DNA from: Chara braunii
Lineage: Eukaryota > Streptophyta > Charophyceae > Charales > Characeae
Length of the DNA: 22,370 nucleotides
Direction of reading: 5' to 3'
NCBI GenBank assembly: GCA_003427395.1
Contig: BFEA01000008.1
Location: forward strand, 2,075,016 to 2,097,385
Both the position numbers and the translations under genes were made by a program. This document shows positions 1 to 8,283 of this stretch, piece by piece. The notes beneath the pieces are model-generated. The model was given only the letters and a program-made list of their open reading frames with translations. It was not told the DNA's origin and did no database searches. The first letter of the stretch is position 1; each line of letters opens with the position of its first letter.

Positions 1-44
<44 letters not shown>
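1..44. repeat. (TC)n microsatellite
   Basis: An uninterrupted (TC)22 tract opens the window. A similar tract lies near the other end (22309-22358), which suggests that the contig stops at microsatellites that short reads could not cross. Confidence 0.97.
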
Positions 45-46
<2 letters not shown>

Positions 47-505
47 AGGCGTGCTTCCACGTGGCAGCAATGTGTTGAACATCGAGCCTCTGCGAGAGAG
101 ATAGGGACGCTGTTCTGCATCCCGGGTTAGTCCCCTGCTCTCACAAACTCTGATCGTTGATGCTCTTGGTACAGGATCGAGTTGTCTTGGAATGGAGTCC
201 AGTTGCAGATGCCATGGATGTGGGGTCCCGGTAGCTGAGGTAAAAAGTCCCAAGGGCCAATGCCCCAAGACTCCCAACCCAAAAAGGCCCGAAAACATGC
301 AACCGACCATAACTGCTGGAGTGACATGGTGCGACCCGGTAGCTATGAATCACCCCCCGACACGACTTGAGGCCTTTTGTTGACCCTTGGCTGGGGCCGT
401 GACCGGAAGCCGGCCGGATCCAGCCAGGCGGCCCAGGCTTCGGCCACGACTTTCGGGGATTTTTGGGGGGGCCAAAAAAATTCAAAAAAATAAAATAAAA
501 AATAG
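45..505. other. Unassigned DNA
   Basis: I see no gene, RNA or repeat that I recognise here. The stretch is moderately GC-rich up to about 465 and then turns into A-rich low-complexity sequence (472-505) next to the U6 retrocopy. The longest open frames are short, overlap on both strands and lack family motifs. Confidence 0.6.
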
Positions 506-521
506 AGTTGTAGATCATTTT
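506..521. repeat. Target-site duplication, left copy
   Basis: AGTTGTAGATCATTTT is repeated exactly at 615-630. The two 16-bp copies bracket the U6 body with no other sequence between, as expected for target-primed reverse transcription. Confidence 0.88.
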
Positions 522-564
522 GGACCATTTCTCGATTTATGCGTGTCATCCTTGCGCAGGGGCC

Positions 565-596
<32 letters not shown>

Positions 597-614
597 ACGG
601 ATGTCCCGAAGGAC
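519..614 (-). ncRNA. U6: U6 spliceosomal snRNA, probable retrocopy
   Basis: Read on the minus strand, this is nearly full-length plant-type U6 snRNA. It begins with GTCCTTCGGGACATCCG, contains the ACAGAGA box within GATACAGAGAAGATTAGCAT, has the conserved TGCGCAAGGATGACACGCA, and ends in the plant-type ATCGAGAAATGGTCC plus A residues. U6 forms the spliceosome active site by pairing with U4, U2 and the 5' splice site. Compared with the usual plant sequence as I know it, the 5' stem has lost one base pair (TCCTTCGGGA rather than TCCCTTCGGGGA), and one A is T after ATCCG. The 3' oligo-U end is missing and runs straight into a 16-bp direct repeat. I find no plant USE (TCCCACATCG-like) in the upstream 100 bases and no well-placed TATA box. 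It is therefore more likely a reverse-transcribed copy than a working gene. Confidence 0.9.
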
Positions 615-630
615 AGTTGTAGATCATTTT
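615..630. repeat. Target-site duplication, right copy
   Basis: This is an exact 16-bp repeat of 506-521. On the U6 sense (minus) strand the duplication starts AAAATG and is preceded by GTTT, giving the nick context TTT/AAAA that L1-type endonucleases prefer. Confidence 0.88.
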
Positions 631-1176
631 AAACTCTACAATGCGATTTTTTTATTTTTTTTTAATTGGACTGTTTTCGATTTTTATTTTATTAAAAACT
701 ATTTTTTCCTGAGGTATAAGTTATTTAGTTCATTTTTTGGTAAGGAAAACAATGAGATTTGTTTTATTTTTTTTTTTCAAATTTGGTAAGGAGTTTGGAT
801 GTGACCCTGAGGCAGCGCCGATTGGCAGGGGTTGGTAGTAACTCTGGATGAATAGAGGACATTTCTGTGGTTTTGAATCTTTTGATTGTAGTTTCCTTTT
901 CCGTATGGTTTTCTTTGTGTATGGTTCTCTTTTCAGGGCTGGCCGAATTTGGGTCACTAAATTAGGTTTGTCACGACTGTTGTGATTAGAGTTTCTTGGT
1001 GATGAACTTCGATTTTGCTGATAATTTTCGCTGATTTTTCAGTGGTAGGGGCTGTGGAGTTGGTTGTGGAGTCTACTGTGTCACTGTGGGGTGAAATCTA
1101 GAGGTGCCCTCGATGTGCTTGGCGGGTGATGCCTTGCCCGCTGAGGGGGCCACCTAATTTTGTAAGGGATGCCAGG
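631..1176. other. Unassigned T-rich DNA upstream of the LTR
   Basis: The first part (640-790) is T-rich with several T runs. The rest is unique-looking, with no coding signature or recognisable RNA. It is the outer flank of the Ty3 element's 3' LTR. I could not find a 5-bp duplication shared with the other flank. Confidence 0.5.
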
Positions 1177-1851
1177 TGTAACGCGCAACCTCACGCCCTG
1201 CACTATCTTCCGTTCGGAGTGTTTAATTTGCAGAAGGGGGCCCTGGAAAGACAGCGAGATGGGGTGTGCCAAGGATTTTTGGAAAATTGAGTGTGGGGAC
1301 ACGGACAGAACCGAAATCCCCTGTGCCGGTCCGACTTAGTAAGAAGGGAAGGTCCGTCACTACGCGGGCGTCAAGGAAGAAAAAGGCGCGCGCGGGACGT
1401 TCAGCGCGGGGAAGTTCAATCCAAAAAGTATCGTTGAACTTCCCAGCGGGCTGTTGCTCTTCGCTTCGCGTGAAAGGGAGCAGGTACACATTTGGTGTCT
1501 CGCTTTCGGATCAAGTCCCGACGCCACTTATTGCACAACTCAGAACCTGACGAGGAGGGTCTCAGCCGCGTAGCTCGTTCCTTATGTTCGTCCTCACCCC
1601 GTAGTCGGTAGTGGAAACCCTTTGATTGGTACCGCTCGAAGCGACAACAATCACTGCACAGAGTGTTAGGCCAATGGGGCGCTACTGTCGTCGACGGACT
1701 GACGATCAACTCATCAAATGGTAATAGCAATGAATAAGGCGGAAAGTGTGTATCAATAATGACAAAGCCCGCACCGACAAACCCTGAGCACCGAGTTTCG
1801 GGAGGGAAATAATATCGGCCGCCGATCTTGGCGACGGCTTCTCGTACGTCC

Positions 1852-2036
1852 CACTCACATACACGTGTCCTTGTCTCGTTGTACGGGAAGGGACGAGGAG
1901 GGGATACGGGAAGCCGACGCCCAGTCGGGTTGAGGCCTTCAGTNCACTCACATACACGTGTCCTTGTCTCGTTGTACGGGAAGGGACGAGGAGGGGATAC
2001 GGGAAGCCGACGCCCAGTCGGGTTGAGGCCTTCAGT
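1852..2036. repeat. 92-bp exact duplication split by an N (assembly join)
   Basis: Bases 1852-1943 and 1945-2036 are identical, with a single N at 1944. The same structure with identical sequence occurs at 12413-12597 in the other LTR. It is best read as two contigs that overlap by 92 bases but were placed end to end with a one-base gap. The real LTR probably holds one copy. Confidence 0.9.
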
Positions 2037-2143
2037 CCATATGGCAATCCAATCAATCGCAAGAGTCGGTTTCAATCATTCATCGTTAATCGTAATGATC
2101 GATAAATGCACAACCTATCGGTCGGGTTCCTCCGGCCGTCGCT

Positions 2144-2149
2144 TTTATT
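2144..2149 (-). promoter_or_regulatory. Candidate LTR polyadenylation signal
   Basis: AATAAA on the minus strand, downstream of the candidate LTR TATA box. It is conserved at the same place in the other LTR (12705-12710). Position and conservation are the only support. Confidence 0.3.
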
Positions 2150-3214
2150 CGCCTTCGGCATGTGATGCAAAGTGAAAGCACTCCTTCATTTCCTTAAAGG
2201 TAGCTCAAAGGGAAAAAGAGAGAGAGAGAGGGAGAGAGCATTCGCAATGATCTGATGGTCTCGTCAAGAGATTTCCCGTACTCACATCAGGTGGGGTTCA
2301 GTCAGTGATCCACGGATTCCACGCGTGCAAGTCACACGTGGCGCCCTCCTTCTTTATGAGAAGATAGATCGCCTTTCGGGTTTTGTGTATCGAGGGCAAG
2401 CCACAGATGGTATAAGGAGTGTATTCCAGATTGAAGATCCAAGGGTATTCTTCCGAAATCACATCATCGACAGATCTAAACACTCTTGCATTCTCGAACG
2501 AAATCCCAACATCATTGTTTTTGCCACTAAAACCATTCTCATGCATTCCATTCGCAACAACTCTTCAGCCTAATCAAAGGTCAGTCCATCAACAACAATC
2601 TACATTCGTGGTTACTCATTGTGGAAGGTGCGAAAGTGGCAGTCATACATCGTTCGGTTCTCCGTGTGCTCTGCATCCCGGCCCCATCATCCCAATGCTA
2701 ATCAAAACGCCGGCCCATCAGGCAACCATTCCATGACAAACATACATAGTCATTCATATCATAAGGTAGGTGGGGAGAAGAGGTGCAAAATGGATGCAAT
2801 AGATGACAATCATACAGAAATCCGAAGATGAAAAAAGTTTTCGTCTTAACTATCGTAAAGTTACACTCACACTAAAGAACGGATTTGAGACAACGAGGCG
2901 CATCCGCCGTAAAATTCGATTGTGGCCCCGGGTCATTCATCCATCCAACTTTGGTCGCTATCCTCATACATGCACCGACGATCCCGGTCGTCGCGTGCCA
3001 CCTTCCACCACTGCAATCGTCACCCCGTCGACTTAGTTTCTGCACAGGCTTGCCCCGATCCCACGGTCCGTCGTGGCGATCAAGCGCACAGCCAGTCAGT
3101 CTTCAGTCAGCCCGTCGGGACTTTTCAACTCGCGCTACACACACACCATCTAGTCGCTGCTTCCCAGAAGCTGGTTGACGAGTTGAGAGAGAGATTTGCG
3201 GATGCGCTTGTGGA

Positions 3215-3222
3215 ATTTATAG
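3215..3222 (-). promoter_or_regulatory. Candidate LTR TATA box
   Basis: CTATAAAT on the minus strand, about 790 bases into the LTR in the element's sense direction. It is conserved at 13787-13794. A run of G on the plus strand (3396-3416) lies about 175 bases upstream. No transcription start can be confirmed from sequence alone. Confidence 0.4.
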
Positions 3223-4012
3223 TTGCGAGAGGGGAGATAGATGCGGGGAAGGATGAAGAATGGGACAGAGGAGGACAAGGGAGGGTATGAGGGTAATCGC
3301 CTGTCGAAAGCCATGTCGAACCTTCAAAGTCCGATCTCAGCCAATCAGAATCGTCGCGTAGTAGGAACTTACACGACGCTTCTCCTTGGCTAGATGGGGG
3401 GGGGAGGGGAGGGGGGCAGAGAGGATCGACCGGGTTTTCAAACGGAGGTTTTAGAGCAGGAAGAAGAAGAGTGTGAAGGATAGCGCGAAACGGATCCAAG
3501 ATTCAAATGATCAAGAAAGAGAAAAAGGGCGCGCGCGAGAAAGGAGAGAGAAAAACAGTTATAGGGGGAGGGAACGAGAAAGCATGAGCGCGCGAGGGAG
3601 GGCGCCGAGAGGGGCGCGAGAAGGAAGGAGGAGGGAGCTCGTATGCATGGTGCCAAACATTTTGAAACAACAAAAGAAAATGGGCACTGAAAAAGTTGCA
3701 GTTTTTCCCAGCCCTATGCTAATTCAAAAATTGAAATCACCATATTCGCGCGCAAAGTAGACGCGGGAGAAGAAAGAAAGTCCTACGTCTATCCATATTC
3801 CTACAAAATTCTCAGAGTTTTCCATGTCGAGGCGGCGACAAGGCCGAGAACATTCATGCGTGAAAGGACACGTCAAGTTTCGCAAATTTTGGAATTCCTA
3901 ACTGTCGAGCCGAATTCCGAGTGTGCTCGCTAAGGCGCGCGTGATTCCCATGCATTTCCAAATTATAAAAAATGACGGAATTTCAAGAATCACTAGCGCT
4001 GAAAAAAATACA

Positions 4013-4465
4013 GGTCTCGGCGAGGTACCTTTAATCGAAAAGAAACAGGGAGTGGTTCTCGGGGGTCGAGCAAAACACATCCTGATGCAACAGAAACAAG
4101 GGGAGGGAAGGGGTCCGGAAGATGGCGCAGGTCCGAAAGCTGGTACGTCACATATGTGACGCGCAGGGGTTTCCAAAATTATGCGATCTCCTGATTGCAT
4201 GTACAGAAGTCAGGTTTCATGGCGGAGGAGGAAGGAGGGGGAAGAGAGGATGAATGAGGAACCAAGCGTATCAGGAGAGAGAGTGTCCACATCAGCAGAG
4301 ATAGTCGAGCTAGAGTTCATGTTGACGCCAACGTCAATTGCAATATCTTCGCGAGTCTGCTGGCTCGAGTTGCTGGAATCCCCTTGTCTTCTTGATCGCC
4401 GGAGATTGTTCAGGCGACGCCATCATCGTCCGCTGGTTCTCCGTGTGCTCTGCACCCCTGGCTCG
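4013..4465. other. Non-coding 3' interior of the Ty3 element
   Basis: This stretch lies between the 3' LTR and the last sense ORF. It includes the perfect 16-bp palindrome CGTCACATATGTGACG at 4146-4161, which could mark an alternative LTR edge. No gene or clear polypurine tract is visible. Confidence 0.5.
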
Positions 4466-4846
4466 TTATTGGAAGTCCGCCCGCCGGTAGTCGACAAGGA
4501 GAGGGTGATGGAGGGGTCGGGGCCACTCAGATGGGAGTGGAGGGAAGTAATCAGCCGCTTCATCGCCGAGATCGACGAAGTGTACGATCCGGTGCGCGAG
4601 GGGGAATCGATGATTGGGTCGGGACAGGGACAGTAAGTAATCGGGATATAAGGAGGGGATGGTGCGGAGGACATTATCCCTTAGGGACTCATAGTCCTCT
4701 ACGGCGGGAAAGGTGCCGGAGATGATACAGTACAACTCCATATGGTTGAACTGTACCCAGGCGACGCTGAAGAGGAGGATGTTGAGGGGAAAAGAGGGGG
4801 AGTGATGAGGAAAGACCGTACACAGGAATCGGCGAAATGATGACAA
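4466..4846 (-). pseudogene. Extra sense-strand ORF of the Ty3 element, distal fragment
   Basis: A 126-codon open frame starts with ATG and contains an acidic, aromatic-rich stretch (FPAVEDYESLRDNVLRTIPS, then HRIVHFVDLGDEAADYFPPL). It looks more protein-like than its low-complexity neighbours. I do not recognise the family. It lies on the same strand as gag and pol, after integrase and before the 3' LTR. It may be the C-terminal continuation of the ORF at 4919-5815 after a frameshift in the GC-rich region around 4850-5040. No signal peptide or clear membrane anchor is visible. Confidence 0.4.
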
Positions 4847-4918
4847 AATGCGTGGCTGGCAAAGATACGATAGTCGAGAGGAAATTCAAGGTGGGGGAGG
4901 GGACGAAAGGAGAGGTAA

Positions 4919-5815
4919 TCAAGGGGGCGGCGGAAGACGGGACGAGGACGGTACGTCCGGGCCGGGAGGAGGACGGGGACGAAACGCGGAGGGGGTGGAT
5001 GCGGAGGGAGATGGTGAGCAAGAGCGGCGGCGCCGGTGGGAGGTGGTTGCGCCATTGTGTCGACTGGCGGCGTCCGAGGGAGCAGCATGATTCAACGCGG
5101 ATCCTCCCCGCACGGTAGGCAATGCTCGTGCGGAGGGGGCTTCTCGGGGCTCAGGTGCTGACGCCTCTTCTTCCTCCTTCGACGTCGATCGAGCTTCTGA
5201 CTCCTCTTCCTCTGATAATCCGGTGATGACTATGCGTCCCGGGTCGTCGTCCGACGGTACCTCCCAGTTCTCCTGAAGGGCCTTCCCGAACTCGTCGAAG
5301 TCGGAGTTATGCAGCGCAAGGTCGTCCAGGTCCAAGTAGCACCAAACCGTAGGTTCATGATCACTCAGGTACTGCCCGTAATCTTCCGTGCAGTTTACCC
5401 AGATTACGGTTGGCGTCAACTTCCTCTCCAAGGTCACCGGTTCAACCTGTCTTGGATCGCTAGGATTGAAGGAGATGATATCCGTCGGCAGATCATCGAC
5501 GAGTTGGGACAAGAACGTGAGAAGCTCGTAGGCGATGGTTGCTCGACCGCTCTTAGCGACTTCCCTGCACAAAAGTCCTACCAATGTCTCGTCTGTTACT
5601 GCTTCCTTCAGCCACAGTTGTGCCAGCACCAGAGATATGTTGTGGCTGTGCTCCAACGCCCGATTGCTGTAATATCGCAACCAGTGGCACTTCACCGTGA
5701 GCATGCACGCACTAACCGTCGTGAATTCAGTCCACTTGCGGACGTAAGCTGGACTGAATGGAGGGGTTGAGGCGAGACGAATTTCCAGAGTGAGAAGGGG
5801 ATCGGCCCAAGACGG
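4919..5815 (-). pseudogene. Extra sense-strand ORF downstream of integrase, main fragment
   Basis: The frame is open for 299 codons before the stop at 4919. The first ATG is at 5704, giving 261 aa. Residues 1-140 are globular-looking with conserved-type hydrophobic spacing (for example LSQLVDDLPTDIISFNPSD and EPTVWCYLDLDDLALHNSDF). Residues 170-261 are acidic, then Ser/Pro/Arg-rich and disordered in style. I do not recognise a family. The upstream ORF at 5727-6194 overlaps it in another frame, so the original protein probably continued across a frameshift. In LTR elements this position can hold an env-like or accessory gene, but I see no signal peptide or transmembrane segment, so I do not call it envelope. 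Confidence 0.5.
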
Positions 5816-6194
5816 TCAGATGGTCAGAAGGTCGGAGGGGAGAGAGAAGGTGGAGAAATGATTCATCGGCGTTCGGGGTAGGGATGAAGATGAAAAGTAG
5901 GCGAGCGGGGCGATCAGTGGCGCTGGTTCGAAGAGAGAAGGTGTCAATACAATCAGTTCCCACCACTTGTCGCCTTGGCTGGGCCAGTCGCTGCCGCCAA
6001 TCAGCCGCCAACTCCTGCCCCCACTCGTAAAGACTGGTCACCACTGCATCGCGTCGCTGCACACCGATGGTACACAAATCGCCACTGAAAGCCACGATTA
6101 TTGTCACGTCACTCTGAGTAGGTCGCGGAGGCGATGAAACCCCGACGCTTCTACCAAGATGACTATTGAGCCTCGATCGGTCGATATAGTTATC
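5727..6194 (-). pseudogene. Extra sense-strand ORF, proximal fragment
   Basis: The frame is open from the TGA at 6195-6197 to the stop at 5727 and has no ATG near its start. The clearest part reads VTIIVAFSGDLCTIGVQRRD followed by a Trp/Arg/Gln-rich stretch (SLYEWGQELAADWRQRLAQP). It is probably the N-terminal part of the same broken gene as 4919-5815. The product is unknown. It begins about 220 bases after the integrase stop codon on the element's sense strand. Confidence 0.4.
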
Positions 6195-6278
6195 TCAACG
6201 GCGGCGCACCAATCCCCGTGACTGAAGAGTTGCGCAAACCGGAGAAGATCAGGACTGAGACGGGGGTGCGCGACTTGG

Positions 6279-6420
6279 CAAAACTGCAACAAAGCTCGAG
6301 GTTGAAGAAGCTGGGGTGGAAGAGCCGGCTCAGCCGGCTCAATGACAAAACTGCAACAAAGCTCGAGGTTGAAGAAGCTGGGGTGGAAGAGCCGGCTCAG
6401 CCGGCTCAATGACAAAACTC
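6279..6420. repeat. 67-bp tandem repeat, two copies plus a partial third
   Basis: Bases 6279-6345 and 6346-6412 are identical, and a third copy begins at 6413. Each unit ends with AGCCGGCTCAGCCGGCT, itself a short inverted repeat. It abuts the integrase stop codon in the interior of the Ty3 element. Because it is exact and short-read assembly was used, the copy number may not be reliable. Confidence 0.9.
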
Positions 6421-7117
6421 ATGGCGAAGGTGAAGGGGAGGTAGAATCAGACGAAGGAAAGGAAACAAGTTCCTCATCTGCGTTGATGGAAGAAGGAACA
6501 TAGGGATTGGGGTTCTTAGAAGGAGGGAGGGGGCGAAGGTAGGAGGTGTGACGGACAATGGGAAGGGAGCTATGGTTGTCGCTGGCCTCGGGCGCGATGC
6601 GCACCGTGTTGGCTCCATTAGGACCGAGTTCTACAACACAAAAACACCTAGAGAATTTGGGAGCAAGTTTACGGGCGCGTGCACATTTGCATACCTGCAC
6701 CAGATCCCCTAGCTTATATTGGTGTTGCGGGCTTGCATTTCCATTCGGGGCCTCGTAGCTACGGACCTGTCTACTGTGGGCCAGTTCAGTCATTTTTTGT
6801 CTTTTCGGGGCCAGCTTAAGAATGGTCTTTTCCATTAAATCCGCATACCGCTTGGCTTTGGCCTTAAGCGCCGCACGCGTGTCCCTGTCCCCTTTTTCAG
6901 CAATTTCTGCGATATCCCGATTATCGACACATGGAAGGCTATTAGTCTGAAGCTGGAAGGGGGTGAACCCCGTGGACTCATGAGGGGTCGCTCAATGGAT
7001 CCCGACGATCTGATAGACAATCTCAGGCCAAGGACGCGTGTCACGAGCCGCCAAATTCTTGTGAAGGGCGGTCTTAATCATGCGATTTACATATTCGGCC
7101 AACCCGTTCGATTGGGA
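6419..7117 (-). pseudogene. Ty3 integrase, end of catalytic core and C-terminal domain
   Basis: This frame picks up where the upstream integrase frame ends. It begins SNGLAEYVNRMIKTALHKNL, which holds the catalytic Glu of the DDE triad in the classic NG-x-A/V-E-x-x-NR setting. It continues through TPHESTGFTPFQLQTN, the usual rve-family end of core, then a basic coiled-type linker (KAKAKRYADLMEKT). It ends with an SH3-like C-terminal domain (YKLGDLVQVCKCARARKLAP...). One in-frame TGA interrupts it at 6992-6994. The normal stop is at 6419. The C-terminal domain has no clear GPY/F signature, and no chromodomain follows it. Confidence 0.8.
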
Positions 7118-7836
7118 AAATGGGGAGCGGTGTGTCGGAGAGTAACGTCACGCCGCATTAGTAATTCCTCTACCTCAGCTTTGAATTCGGACCCATTATC
7201 GGTTAGAATCTCCTCTGTATCTAGATGAGTATTGAGGAATCGATCGATGTATGTGGCTATCTCTGAGGCCTTACGGCTCTTGCACGGGTAGACTTCGATA
7301 TATTTCGAGAAGTGGTCGATTAACACTAAGAGAATGGAATATTCGCAGCGTTTGGGGCCAGGTGGCACGTCAATATCTGTCGTATCCATACTGACCCGCT
7401 GGAAAGGTCGTTCTACCTCTGTCGGGACTATCGTATTTGGCCCACGAATGGGTGCACGGTCGGCCGCACAAACCAGACAGTTATCAACCACGTGCTTCAC
7501 ATCATCCCGGATATTAGACCAGAACAATCGATTCTGATCGATAGTTGCCTCGGTGACACGTAATGCGAAATGAGCGGTCTGTTCCTCGTGCGCCGATCTA
7601 GTCCATTCATATCTCTGGAAGGGATGGGGAACTGTCAACCATAATCCCGATCCGTCTGTTTTACGCTTCTCCAAATGACCGTTGATCCATCGATAATCTC
7701 GGGACCTTTCGGTAGCCCTACGCCTGTCGTGTTTAGTGAGATGATCCAATGGTTGGCCAGCTAATTTAGCTAATAATATTTTATCCGTCCACACCGCGGG
7801 CCGTCGATACTTTTCGTCATATTCAAGGTCGTCTAT
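7087..7836 (-). pseudogene. Ty3 integrase, zinc-binding and catalytic core domains
   Basis: Integrase joins the cDNA ends to host DNA. Numbering from the in-frame GTG at 7794, the HHCC zinc module uses H69, H75, C106 and C109 (HEEQTAH ... CLVC). The rve core follows, with the first catalytic Asp at D137 (SMDTTD) and the second at D199 (LTDNGSEF). A one-base deletion near the T run at 7117-7120 moves the rest of the core, including the catalytic Glu, into the frame of 6419-7117. The frame extends upstream to a TGA at 7837-7839 and beyond it into the Cys-rich stretch. It is clearly integrase and clearly inactive as it stands. Confidence 0.9.
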
Positions 7837-7839
7837 TCA

Positions 7840-8118
7840 GGCGGCCTCGAATCGAACCTCCGTAGGAAGTTTGTATGTCCTACAGAGGGGGCATTTTCAT
7901 TCCTTACTACTCGTTTTGTATCGAACACACGCGCCATATGCACGATTGACACACGTGACGCATTCTACCCAGTCAATAAATCCATACTCAAAGGGATAGC
8001 AGTCTACTCCATAAACTCGGGAAATACACGTGCAAAAACAACAGAATTTGTCCGGGAGATTGGCGAGAAAGTCCGAATGAGCAAGGGGAGCGGAAGAGGC
8101 TGTGTGTCCGATTTTGAA
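7840..8118 (-). pseudogene. End of RNase H plus a Cys-rich linker, Ty3 pol
   Basis: This is the same reading frame as the integrase core, upstream of it. It opens with EFKIGHTASSAPLAHSDFLA, which resembles the end of Ty3 RNase H (the F-x-I-x-H strand followed by an A-D-x-L-S-R-like helix). A stretch unusually rich in Cys follows at 8046-7882: CCFCTC, then single Cys residues, then ECVTC, GACVRY and finally KCPLC. A TGA at 7897-7899 interrupts it just before the last CxxC. The RNase H assignment is moderate. The zinc-binding idea is inference from Cys spacing only. Confidence 0.55.
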
Positions 8119-8283
8119 TTCAACGCGGGTTCCGCGTTGAAAAATTCAACGCACGTTGAATTCGCGTTAAACTCCCGTTCAAACGCGAGTTGGACGCGAA
8201 TTAACGGGGTTGTAGGTTTTTTTTAGGACTACAAACCTGTATTTTTATTCTTATTTTTATTTTTTAATGCTTAAATATATTTT
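8119..8283. other. Foreign filler replacing the RT palm and most of RNase H
   Basis: Coding similarity stops on both sides of this block. It holds the perfect hairpin TTCAACGCGG-GTT-CCGCGTTGAA, then AATTCAACG-CA-CGTTGAATT, further TTAACG and AATTCGCGT inverted copies, a GGTTGTAG...CTACAAACC pair, and an AT-rich tail. It may be the remnant of an inverted-repeat transposon left at a deletion of about 1 kb. Confidence 0.55.

Larger units (their letters stand above)
1177..4012 (-). repeat. 3' LTR of the Ty3/Gypsy element
   Basis: This block matches 11761-14571 over almost its full length. I chose the ends from TGTA at 1177 and TACA at 4012, which form the usual TG...CA termini. The alternative right end is 4152, where CGTCACA would give TGTAACG...CGTCACA termini. 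In a hand alignment of 1261-1500 with 11821-12060 I count 19 differences in 240 columns, 17 of them transitions. A length near 2.8 kb is large for a Ty3 LTR. I did not find a convincing polypurine tract next to either candidate right end. Confidence 0.85.

Noticed and set aside
1266-1550. Plus-strand ORF in the 3' LTR, repeated as a longer ORF at 11826-12284 in the 5' LTR
   Set aside because: It is antisense to the element, has basic low-complexity composition and no motif. Its conservation is explained by the two LTRs being copies of each other.
4153-4163. Second LTR start next to the 3' LTR (TGTGACGCGCA resembles TGTAACGCGCA)
   Set aside because: The similarity ends after 11 bases and is largely explained by the local 16-bp palindrome.
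5309-5770. Plus-strand ORF of 153 codons
   Set aside because: It lies opposite the more protein-like minus-strand frame at 4919-5815, which is in the element's sense direction. It has no motif.
4919-5815. Envelope gene call for the ORF after integrase
   Set aside because: Position alone would allow it, but no signal peptide, fusion-type hydrophobic stretch or membrane anchor is visible.
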